A stretch of DNA of 13,871 nucleotides from Frankiales bacterium (GTDB lineage: Bacteria; Actinomycetota; Actinomycetes; Mycobacteriales; SCTD01): contig JAOPWI010000132.1 of NCBI GenBank assembly GCA_025965755.1, forward strand, positions 1 through 13,871, read 5' to 3'. The position numbers and the translations under genes were made by a program. The notes beneath the pieces were generated by a model. The model was not told the DNA's origin. It saw only the letters and a list, made by a program, of their open reading frames with translations, and searched no databases. This document shows, in pieces, positions 1 through 5,476 of this stretch. Position 1 is the stretch's first letter. Each line of letters starts with the position of its first letter.

Positions 1-50
1 GGCGCCGTGCGGCGCGGGGTCGGGCCGCGGCGGGAGGGGCTCATGGCGGC

Positions 51-56
51 TAGCGT
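51..56 (+). promoter_or_regulatory. -10 box (TAGCGT) for a leaderless ABM-protein mRNA
   Basis: TAGCGT matches the actinobacterial TANNNT -10 consensus and lies exactly 6 nt before the GTG at 63, so transcription should begin at or next to the start codon. Its TAG is also an in-frame stop four codons upstream of the GTG, which rules out an upstream-extended start. No convincing -35 is visible. The spacing recurs at four other genes in the window. Inferred from sequence only. Confidence 0.6.
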
Positions 57-62
57 GTCACC

Positions 63-416
63 GTGCTGGTCGTGACGCGGTTCGACGTGCCGGAGGCCGA
101 CGGGCCCGGCTTTCTCGCCCAGGCGCAGGCCGCCCTCGCCGCCTTCGCCGGGCGCCCGGGCTACGTCCGCGGCCGCATCGGCCGGGCGGCCGACGACCCG
201 TCCGCCTGGGTGCTCACCACCGAGTGGGAGGGCGTGGGCGCCTACCGCCGGAGCCTGTCGGCGTACGAGGTGAAGGTCGACGCCGCGCCCCTGCTGTCCC
301 GCGGGCGCGACGAGCCGAGCGCGTTCGAGGTGCTGGTCTCCGAGGAGGGCAGCGCCCCGTCACGACGGGCGGCCGACGCAGGCACCGTCGCCGTGGGCGA
401 GGCCTCGGGCCCGTGA
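63..416 (+). CDS. ABM-fold (antibiotic biosynthesis monooxygenase-like) small protein
   Basis: This 117-residue protein looks like the dimeric alpha/beta-barrel ABM superfamily, cytoplasmic proteins that include cofactor-free monooxygenases and many members of unknown activity. Residues 1-90 carry the expected pattern: a first strand (LVVTRFDV), a helix rich in Ala/Leu (17-29), a strand around GYVRGRIGR (34-42), then a Trp-containing strand (residues 49-55, WVLTTEW) and a helix in which a bulky Tyr occurs (GAYRRSLSAYEV). The last 25 residues are a low-complexity Ala/Gly/Ser tail not needed for the fold. The GTG at 63 is fixed by an in-frame TAG at 51-53 and by the -10 box 6 nt upstream; there is no ribosome site at the proper distance. 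It is a single-gene unit ending at a hairpin. No catalytic residues can be assigned and the substrate is unknown; it could be a stress-related or non-enzymatic member of the family. Confidence 0.72.
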   Translation: MLVVTRFDVPEADGPGFLAQAQAALAAFAGRPGYVRGRIGRAADDPSAWVLTTEWEGVGAYRRSLSAYEVKVDAAPLLSRGRDEPSAFEVLVSEEGSAPSRRAADAGTVAVGEASGP

Positions 417-423
417 GTCCGGC

Positions 424-443
424 CGCCGGGCTGGCACCCGGCG
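424..443. terminator. Hairpin between convergent ABM-protein and peroxiredoxin genes
   Basis: CGCCGGG (424-430) and CCCGGCG (437-443) form a perfect 7-bp stem around a 6-nt loop, starting 7 nt after the ABM stop codon. It sits between two convergent genes, so it can serve both directions. It lacks a U-tract, as is usual for actinobacterial intrinsic terminators. The function is inferred. Confidence 0.5.
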
Positions 444-486
444 TTCCCGCCCCCCGGCGCACGACCGGCAGGCCGCGCCGACCGGT

Positions 487-945
487 TCACAGGCCCTTCA
501 GGACCTCCACGATGGTGCCGGTGTCCTGGTAGGTCAGCCCCAGCGTCGACACGTGCGACCACCGCAGCAGGCCCGCGCCGTCGACGACGAACACCGACCG
601 CTTGGACAGGCCGAGCGCGCCGGCCACCCCGTACGCCCGGTGCGCCCGCTTGTCGGTGTCCGCGAGCAGGGGGAACCGCAGCCCGCGCCTGTCGGCGAAG
701 CGCTGGTGGCTGGCGACGTCCTGCGTCGAGATGCCCCAGACCTGCGCGCCGACGCCGCGCAGCACGTCGAGGTCGTCCTGGTAGGAGCACAGCTGCTTCC
801 GGCACACCGGCGTGTCGTCGCCCGGGTAGAAGGCGAGCACCACCGGGGTGCCGCGCTGCTCCGACAGGCGGAAGCGGCCGGCGGCTCCCTCGGCCCAGCC
901 CTCGAGGTCGATGTCGGGGGCAGGGGCGTTCAGCGGGAGGGCCAT
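487..945 (-). CDS. bcp: Bcp-type thiol peroxidase (peroxiredoxin)
   Basis: This 152-residue cytoplasmic AhpC/TSA-family peroxiredoxin should reduce hydrogen and alkyl peroxides using thioredoxin or a similar donor. The thioredoxin-fold active site is intact: Pro41, Thr45 and peroxidatic Cys48 in YPGDDTPVC, with a second Cys at 53. The C-X4-C spacing is that of atypical two-Cys Bcp/PrxQ enzymes, where the second Cys resolves the sulfenate. Arg116 (SKRSVFVVD) is the family's active-site arginine. Length is normal for Bcp. The ATG at 945 is preceded on the minus strand by CAGACT with a 6-nt gap and no ribosome site, so it is probably leaderless. It diverges from glyQS and converges on the ABM gene, so it is monocistronic. 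The fold and active site are clear; assignment to the Bcp rather than another Prx subfamily is somewhat less certain. Confidence 0.88.
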   Translation of the reverse strand: MALPLNAPAPDIDLEGWAEGAAGRFRLSEQRGTPVVLAFYPGDDTPVCRKQLCSYQDDLDVLRGVGAQVWGISTQDVASHQRFADRRGLRFPLLADTDKRAHRAYGVAGALGLSKRSVFVVDGAGLLRWSHVSTLGLTYQDTGTIVEVLKGL

Positions 946-951
946 GCGCCC

Positions 952-957
952 AGTCTG
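952..957 (-). promoter_or_regulatory. -10 box (CAGACT on minus strand) for leaderless bcp
   Basis: Read on the minus strand, CAGACT lies 6 nt before the ATG of the peroxiredoxin gene. It deviates from TANNNT only at the first base. Its position, equal to that at upp and two other genes, is the main support. It lies 8 bp from the oppositely directed glyQS -10 box. Confidence 0.42.
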
Positions 958-965
958 CCCACCGG

Positions 966-971
966 TAGCGT
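966..971 (+). promoter_or_regulatory. -10 box (TAGCGT) for glyQS, with short leader
   Basis: TAGCGT fits TANNNT. A start site about 7 nt downstream would give a leader of about 33 nt ending in the AGGAG ribosome site. The leader is far too short to hold a T-box riboswitch. No clear -35 hexamer is visible. Confidence 0.5.
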
Positions 972-1000
972 GACCCGCTCACCCGACAGCCAGCCGGACC

Positions 1001-1005
1001 AGGAG
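1001..1005 (+). promoter_or_regulatory. Ribosome binding site AGGAG for glyQS
   Basis: AGGAG lies 5 nt before the ATG at 1011 and fixes that start. The same motif with 5-6 nt spacing precedes the permease and ppdK. Confidence 0.75.
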
Positions 1006-1010
1006 CACTC

Positions 1011-2375
1011 ATGGCCAAGACCGCCGACCGCATGGACACCATCGTCAGCCTCTGCAAGCGGCGAGGCCTGGTCTTCCCGTCCAGCGAGATCTACGGCGGA
1101 CTGCGCGCCTCCTGGGACTACGGACCGCTCGGCGTCGAGCTCAAGAACAACGTCAAGCGGCAGTGGTGGAAGTCGGTCGTCCAGGGCCGCGACGACGTCG
1201 TCGGCCTGGACTCGTGCGTGATCCTGGCCCGCGAGGTCTGGGAGACCTCGGGCCACGTCAACGCCTTCGTCGACCCGCTGGTGGAGTGCACCTCCTGCCA
1301 CAAGCGCTACCGCGCCGACCACCTCGAGGAGGGTGCGGGCAAGTCGCTCCCCGAGATCGCCTGCCCGAACTGCGGCAACCGCGGCACCTGGACCGAGCCG
1401 AAGATGTTCAACGGCCTGCTCTCGACGACGCTCGGGGCGGTCGACGACGGCACGGGCCTGGCCTACCTCCGCCCGGAGACGGCGCAGGGCATCTTCATCA
1501 ACTACGCCAACGTGCAGCAGGCGGCGCGCAAGAAGCCGCCGTTCGGCATCGGCCAGATCGGCAAGAGCTTCCGCAACGAGATCACCCCGGGCAACTTCAT
1601 CTTCCGGACCCGCGAGTTCGAGCAGATGGAGATGGAGTTCTTCGTCAAGCCGGGCGAGGACGAGACCTGGCACCAGTACTGGATCGACGAGCGCATGGCC
1701 TGGTACACCGGGCTGGGCATCTCCCCTGACCGCCTGCGGATGTTCGAGCACCCGGCCGAGAAGCTGTCGCACTACTCCAAGCGCACCGTCGACATCGAGT
1801 ACAAGTTCGACTTCACCGGTACGGAGTGGGGCGAGCTCGAGGGCATCGCCAACCGCACCGACTACGACCTGTCGGTGCACAGCAAGGCGTCGGGCACCGC
1901 TCTGGACTACTTCGACCAGGAGTCGGGTGAGCGCTGGACCCCGTACGTCATCGAGCCGGCCGCCGGTGTCGACCGCTGCACGCTGACGTTCCTGCTGGAC
2001 GCCTACACCGAGGACGAGGCGCCCAACGCCAAGGGCGGCGTCGACAAGCGCGTCGTGCTCAAGCTGGACCCCCGGCTGGCGCCGCTCAAGGCGGCGGTGC
2101 TGCCGCTGTCGCGCAACGCCGACCTGTCGCCGGTGGCGAAGTCGCTCGCGGCGTCGCTGCGCCAGCACTGGAACGTCGACTTCGACGACGCCGGGGCGAT
2201 CGGCCGCCGCTACCGCCGCCAGGACGAGGTCGGCACGCCGTACTGCGTCACCGTCGACTTCGACACCCTCGAGGACCAGGCCGTCACCATCCGCGAGCGG
2301 GACGCGATGACCCAGGAGCGGGTCTCCCTCGACCAGGTCGAGCGCTACCTCCACGACAAGCTCGGCGTCCTCTAG
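1011..2375 (+). CDS. glyQS: Glycyl-tRNA synthetase, single-chain class II type
   Basis: This cytoplasmic enzyme charges tRNA-Gly with glycine using ATP. It is the alpha2 (eukaryote-like, GRS1) form, 454 aa, not the two-subunit alpha2beta2 form. Class II motifs are visible: motif 1 in the N-terminal part (EIYGG 26-30, DYGPLG 36-41), LRPETAQG (153-160) and motif 2 FRNE (187-190), the glycine-pocket block ELEGIANRTDYDL (275-287), and motif 3 around GVDR (319-322). An insertion holds a likely structural zinc site, Cys93/Cys96 and Cys118/Cys121. The C-terminal 100 residues form the anticodon-binding domain, with LAPLKAAVLPL (356-366) and a GTPYCVTVD-type strand. The ATG start is supported by AGGAG 5 nt upstream. 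It is monocistronic, divergent from bcp, and followed by a hairpin. All key motifs are intact and the length is usual for actinobacteria. Confidence 0.98.
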   Translation: MAKTADRMDTIVSLCKRRGLVFPSSEIYGGLRASWDYGPLGVELKNNVKRQWWKSVVQGRDDVVGLDSCVILAREVWETSGHVNAFVDPLVECTSCHKRYRADHLEEGAGKSLPEIACPNCGNRGTWTEPKMFNGLLSTTLGAVDDGTGLAYLRPETAQGIFINYANVQQAARKKPPFGIGQIGKSFRNEITPGNFIFRTREFEQMEMEFFVKPGEDETWHQYWIDERMAWYTGLGISPDRLRMFEHPAEKLSHYSKRTVDIEYKFDFTGTEWGELEGIANRTDYDLSVHSKASGTALDYFDQESGERWTPYVIEPAAGVDRCTLTFLLDAYTEDEAPNAKGGVDKRVVLKLDPRLAPLKAAVLPLSRNADLSPVAKSLAASLRQHWNVDFDDAGAIGRRYRRQDEVGTPYCVTVDFDTLEDQAVTIRERDAMTQERVSLDQVERYLHDKLGVL

Positions 2376-2394
2376 CGCTGCCCGTCCCGCGCCT

Positions 2395-2422
2395 GCCCCC
2401 GCCTGGTCGTCCGGGCGGGGGC
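2395..2422. terminator. Bidirectional hairpin between glyQS and the permease
   Basis: GCCCCCGCC (2395-2403) and GGCGGGGGC (2414-2422) form a perfect 9-bp GC stem with a 10-nt loop, 19 nt after the glyQS stop and 16 nt past the permease stop on the other strand. It is the strongest hairpin in the intergenic DNA here. There is no U-tract, so termination strength is inferred. Confidence 0.6.
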
Positions 2423-2438
2423 GGCCGGTCGGGGCGGG

Positions 2439-3725
2439 CTACCCGCGGTCGCGCAGGTCGACCGCGGGCAGGTCGCTGGGGGAGTCGCCGAGCGGGCCGA
2501 TGCCGCGCTGCTGGAGCGTGCGCAGCACGCGGTAGGCGACCACCGCGGTGAGCGACCCGAGGGCGATGCCCTCCAGGGTGACGTCCCCTTGCGTGAAGCG
2601 GTAGTTGGCGGCGCCGATCACCAGCGAGATCGCCGCGGTGAGCAGGTTGACCGGGTCGCGGAAGTCCACGCGCGACTCGACCCAGATGCGGGCGCCGAGC
2701 ACGGCGATCAGGCCGTAGAGCACCGTCGTGGCCCCGCCGAGGACGCCGCCGGGGATCGCCGCGACGGCCGCGCCGAACTTCGGGCACAGCCCCAGCAGGA
2801 CCGCGACGCCGGCGGCCACCCAGTACGGCGCGGTGCTGTAGACCCGGGTCGCCGCCATGACGCCGATGTTCTCCGCGTACGTCGTCGTGCCCGACCCGCC
2901 GAAGGTGCCGGCGACCGCGGTGGCCACGCCGTCGCCCATGAGCGCCCGGCCCATCGAGTCATCCAGCGACCGGTCGGTCATCGCGGCCACGGCCTTGACG
3001 TGGCCGACGTTCTCGGCGACCAGGACGAGCACGACGGGGAGCATCAGCAGGGAGGCGCGCAGCGTGAACGAGGGCGCGGTGAACTCCGGCAGGCCGACCC
3101 AGGACGCCTCCCGCACGGCGGACCAGTCCACGTCGCCGCGCACTGCGGTCAGCGCGTAGCCCACCAGCACGCCGAGGACGATGGACAGCCGCCCGAGCAT
3201 GCCCCGCGAGGCAACGGTCACGACGAGGACCACGACCAGCACGACGGTCGCGACCAGCGGGTCGGTCGCGTACGACTGGAACGCCACCGGCGCGAGGTTG
3301 AGCCCGATCAGCGCGACGATCGCTCCGGTGACGACCGGCGGCAGCAGCCAGTCGATCGGGCGGATGCCGACGGCCTGCACGAGCGCCCCGACGGCCGCCA
3401 GCAGCACGCCCGCGACCACGATCCCGCCGAGCGCCGCGGCGATGCCGCCGTCGGCCTTGGCGGCCAGCACCGGGGCGATGAACGCGAACGACGAGCCGAG
3501 ATAGGACGGCAGGCGGTTGCGGGTGAGCAGCAGGAACAGGACGGTCCCGATGCCGGAGAAGAAGATCGTCGTCGACGGGGGGAAGCCGGTGATCGTCGGC
3601 ACGAGGAACGTCGCGCCGAACATCGCCAGCACGTGCTGCACCCCCACCCCGACGGTCGCCGGCCAGCGCAGCCGCTGGTCGGGACGGACGACGTCGCCGC
3701 CGTCGTGCAGGGTCCAGATCGCCAC
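2439..3725 (-). CDS. uraA: Uracil/xanthine permease (NCS2 family)
   Basis: This 428-residue inner-membrane nucleobase:cation symporter of the NCS2 (UraA) family has about 14 predicted membrane segments. Family signatures are present: QHVLAMFGA (30-38) in the first segment, SYLGSSFAFI (74-83), AENVGHVKA (238-246) with substrate-binding Glu238, and GGSGTTTYAENIGV (276-289) with Glu285, followed by TRVYS. The chosen GTG at 3725 gives the usual N-terminus MAIWTLH and has AGGAG 5 nt upstream (3731-3735). A longer reading frame from 3821 would add 32 untypical residues, lack a ribosome site and run into upp. Divergence from upp points to uracil as substrate: the permease imports it and Upp traps it as UMP. 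Xanthine or another base cannot be excluded from sequence. Confidence 0.92.
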   Translation of the reverse strand: MAIWTLHDGGDVVRPDQRLRWPATVGVGVQHVLAMFGATFLVPTITGFPPSTTIFFSGIGTVLFLLLTRNRLPSYLGSSFAFIAPVLAAKADGGIAAALGGIVVAGVLLAAVGALVQAVGIRPIDWLLPPVVTGAIVALIGLNLAPVAFQSYATDPLVATVVLVVVLVVTVASRGMLGRLSIVLGVLVGYALTAVRGDVDWSAVREASWVGLPEFTAPSFTLRASLLMLPVVLVLVAENVGHVKAVAAMTDRSLDDSMGRALMGDGVATAVAGTFGGSGTTTYAENIGVMAATRVYSTAPYWVAAGVAVLLGLCPKFGAAVAAIPGGVLGGATTVLYGLIAVLGARIWVESRVDFRDPVNLLTAAISLVIGAANYRFTQGDVTLEGIALGSLTAVVAYRVLRTLQQRGIGPLGDSPSDLPAVDLRDRG

Positions 3726-3730
3726 GCGTG

Positions 3731-3735
3731 CTCCT
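3731..3735 (-). promoter_or_regulatory. Ribosome binding site (AGGAG, minus strand) deciding the permease start
   Basis: AGGAG on the minus strand lies 5 nt before GTG 3725 and selects it over the farther upstream in-frame start at 3821. Confidence 0.75.
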
Positions 3736-3759
3736 GAGGTCGGGGGCAGAGCCGCGGGG

Positions 3760-3765
3760 ACGGTA
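3760..3765 (-). promoter_or_regulatory. -10 box (TACCGT on minus strand) for the permease
   Basis: TACCGT on the minus strand would start transcription near 3753, giving a leader of about 27 nt with the AGGAG site. It lies 5 bp from the oppositely directed upp -10 box, so the two promoters must overlap and probably cannot be occupied together. No clear -35 hexamer is visible. Confidence 0.45.
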
Positions 3766-3773
3766 GTCGCTAC
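3763..3773. repeat. Short dyad GTAG-TCG-CTAC between divergent upp and permease promoters
   Basis: GTAG and CTAC are inverted around a 3-nt centre and overlap both -10 boxes. This is where an operator for a shared pyrimidine-responsive repressor could sit. The arms are only 4 bp and the dyad may simply follow from two facing TANNNT boxes. Confidence 0.3.
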
Positions 3774-3776
3774 GGT
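3771..3776 (+). promoter_or_regulatory. -10 box (TACGGT) for leaderless upp
   Basis: TACGGT lies 6 nt before GTG 3783, the leaderless arrangement seen at 51-56 and 13178-13183. There is no ribosome site between it and the start codon. Confidence 0.58.
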
Positions 3777-3782
3777 GACCGG

Positions 3783-4424
3783 GTGCGCACCCTCGTCGTC
3801 GACCACCCGCTCGTCTGTCACAAGCTGACGGCGCTGCGTGACGCGCGCACGGAGTCACCGACGTTCCGGCGCCTGACCGACGAGCTCGTGACGCTGCTGG
3901 CGTACGAGGCGACGCGCTCCATCCGCACCGAGCCCGTCAGCGTGACGACCCCGGTCGCGACGGCCGAGGGCGTGCGCCTGGCGCGTCCGCTGCCGCTGGT
4001 CGTGCCCGTGCTGCGCGCCGGCCTCGGCATGCTCGACGGCATGGTGCGGCTGCTGCCGACCGCCGAGGTGGGCTTCCTGGGGATGGTGCGCGACGAGAGC
4101 TCGCTGACGGCGACGACGTACGCCGACCGCCTCCCCGAGGACCTCACCGGGCGGGAGGTCTTCGTGCTCGACCCGATGCTGGCCACCGGGGGCACCCTGA
4201 TCACGACGATCGAGCTGCTGGTCGCTCGCCGGGCGAGCAGCATCACCGCGATCTGCCTGCTCGCCGCGCCGGAGGGCCTGGCCCGGCTGGACGAGGCCTT
4301 CGCCGACGACAGCGGCTGCGCCATCACCGTCGTCACCGCGGCCGTCGACGACCGGCTGACCGACGAGGGCTACATCACCCCGGGCCTCGGGGACGCGGGG
4401 GACCGGCTCTACGGCGTGGTCTGA
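3783..4424 (+). CDS. upp: Uracil phosphoribosyltransferase
   Basis: This 213-aa cytoplasmic enzyme makes UMP and pyrophosphate from uracil and PRPP, the key step of uracil salvage. It has the Upp layout: an N-terminal VVDHPLVCHKLTALRD block (5-20), the PRPP-binding loop VLDPMLATGGTL (128-139), and the uracil-binding signature YITPGLGDAGDRLYG (197-211) at the C-terminus. RDE (103-105) matches the conserved mid-domain stretch. Length is normal for a bacterial Upp. The GTG at 3783 gives the standard family N-terminus and follows a -10 box by 6 nt, so the message is probably leaderless. The divergent permease supplies the substrate. The stop codon abuts the GTG of the next gene, so the two are cotranscribed and translationally coupled. 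Confidence 0.97.
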   Translation: MRTLVVDHPLVCHKLTALRDARTESPTFRRLTDELVTLLAYEATRSIRTEPVSVTTPVATAEGVRLARPLPLVVPVLRAGLGMLDGMVRLLPTAEVGFLGMVRDESSLTATTYADRLPEDLTGREVFVLDPMLATGGTLITTIELLVARRASSITAICLLAAPEGLARLDEAFADDSGCAITVVTAAVDDRLTDEGYITPGLGDAGDRLYGVV

Positions 4425-5435
4425 GTGCTGCTCGCGCTGCTGACGGCGGCCGCCGTCGGGCTCACCCCGTACGGCCCGGGACAGGTCGCCTTCTCCTTCG
4501 CCGACCCGCGCATCGCGGAGTCCAGCGGCCTGGTCGCCAGCTCCCGTGACGACGGCGTGGTCTTCACCCACAACGACAGCGGCGACGCGGCCCGGTTCTT
4601 CGCCGTGGACCGGACCGGGCGCACCGTCGACGCGTGGGCCCTGCCGGGCGTGCAGGCGCGCGACTGGGAGGACATCGCCCGCGGTCCGGACGAGGACGGG
4701 CGCAGCAGCCTGTTCCTCGCCGACATCGGCGACAACCGCGGGACCCGGGAGGGCGGGATCCTCGTGCACCGGGTGCCCGAGCCGAGGGTCGGTGAGCGGC
4801 TGGGGCCGGTCGTCAGCTTCCGGCTGGTCTACCCCGACCAGCCCAAGGACGCCGAGACGCTCCTGGTCCACCCCCGGACCGGGCGGCTGTACGTGGTCAG
4901 CAAGGCGCCCCTCGGCCCGTCGGTCGTCTACGCCGCCCCGGAGCGGCTGGACGCCGGCGGGCGCAACACGCTGCAGCGCCAGGGCGAGGTGGAGGTCCCG
5001 CCGTCGCGCACCGCGGGCGGCCCGCAGGGCGCCGGCGCGTTCGGGCGGGTGCTCGTGACCGCCGGTGACATCAGCCCGGACGGCAGGCGGGTGGCGCTGC
5101 GGACCTACACCGACCTGCTGGAGTGGCCGCTGCGGGACGCCGACGTGCCCGCCGCGCTCGGTGCGGCGCCGACGGTGACGCCGCTGCCGCCGACGGGGCA
5201 GGGGGAGGGGCTGGCCTACAGCCGCGACGGGCGGTCGGTCCTGACGAGCAGCGAGGGGTCCGGTGCCCCCGTCCACCGGCTGTCGGCGGGTCGCCAGCCG
5301 GAGGGTGCGGCCGTCGACACCAGGCGCCCTCGGGACCGCCTGCTGCCGCTCGCGCTGGCCGCCGGCGGGCTCGCGGCGGCCCTGCTGGTGGCACTGTTGC
5401 GAGGACGTCGCACGCGCCGCTTGCGGCCCCGGTAA
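4425..5435 (+). CDS. Membrane-anchored beta-propeller-like protein of unknown function
   Basis: I do not recognise a named family for this 336-aa protein. The N-terminus (MLLALLTAAAVGL) looks like a short export signal or signal anchor without a charged n-region. Residues 306-326 are a clear membrane segment followed by a basic tail (RGRRTRRLRPR), so the body most likely faces outside with a C-terminal anchor. The body is strand-rich and contains recurring acidic turns: ESSGL (32-36), HNDSGD (49-54), DWEDIA (80-85), ADIGDNR (99-105), AETLLV (143-148), DISPDGRRVA (215-224), GEGLAY (260-265). Repeated Glu-x-(Gly/Ile/Leu) turns like these are typical of beta-propellers with a central metal, such as the YjiK/SdiA-regulated and phytase-like groups. 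That relation is inference. The start GTG directly follows the upp stop (TGA then GTG) with no ribosome site, so expression should depend on translation of upp. Confidence 0.7.
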   Translation: MLLALLTAAAVGLTPYGPGQVAFSFADPRIAESSGLVASSRDDGVVFTHNDSGDAARFFAVDRTGRTVDAWALPGVQARDWEDIARGPDEDGRSSLFLADIGDNRGTREGGILVHRVPEPRVGERLGPVVSFRLVYPDQPKDAETLLVHPRTGRLYVVSKAPLGPSVVYAAPERLDAGGRNTLQRQGEVEVPPSRTAGGPQGAGAFGRVLVTAGDISPDGRRVALRTYTDLLEWPLRDADVPAALGAAPTVTPLPPTGQGEGLAYSRDGRSVLTSSEGSGAPVHRLSAGRQPEGAAVDTRRPRDRLLPLALAAGGLAAALLVALLRGRRTRRLRPR

Positions 5436-5438
5436 CCT
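5433..5438 (+). promoter_or_regulatory. -10 box (TAACCT) for ppdK, overlapping the upstream stop codon
   Basis: TAACCT fits TANNNT, and its TAA is the stop codon of the preceding gene. A start site about 7 nt on gives a leader of about 32 nt ending in AGGAG. No -35 at a normal distance is evident, though read-through from the upp unit is also possible. Confidence 0.45.
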
Positions 5439-5465
5439 GCACGCCCCCCCGCGACACCTGCTGCT

Positions 5466-5470
5466 AGGAG
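5466..5470 (+). promoter_or_regulatory. Ribosome binding site AGGAG for ppdK
   Basis: AGGAG lies 6 nt before GTG 5477 and supports that start. Confidence 0.7.
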
Positions 5471-5476
5471 CCTGCC

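Noticed and set aside
972..1010. T-box riboswitch for glyQS
   Set aside because: The predicted leader is only about 33 nt, far shorter than any T-box, and shows no anti-terminator bulge or specifier stem.
930..2354. Minus-strand frame of 474 codons opposite glyQS
   Set aside because: Frame shadow. The glyQS motifs, ribosome site and length fit a real gene on the plus strand, and the antisense product is low-complexity.
3726..3782. PyrR-binding attenuator ahead of upp or the permease
   Set aside because: There is no room for a leader with terminator and anti-terminator. upp appears leaderless and the permease leader is about 27 nt.
3726..3821. Longer permease N-terminus starting at 3821 (32 extra residues)
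   Set aside because: It would overlap the upp start and promoter, lacks a ribosome site, and the extra residues are unlike NCS2 proteins. GTG 3725 has AGGAG 5 nt upstream and gives the typical MAIWTLH start.
3855..5276. Minus-strand frame of 473 codons opposite upp and the propeller gene
   Set aside because: Shadow of two real plus-strand genes, with no recognisable protein features.
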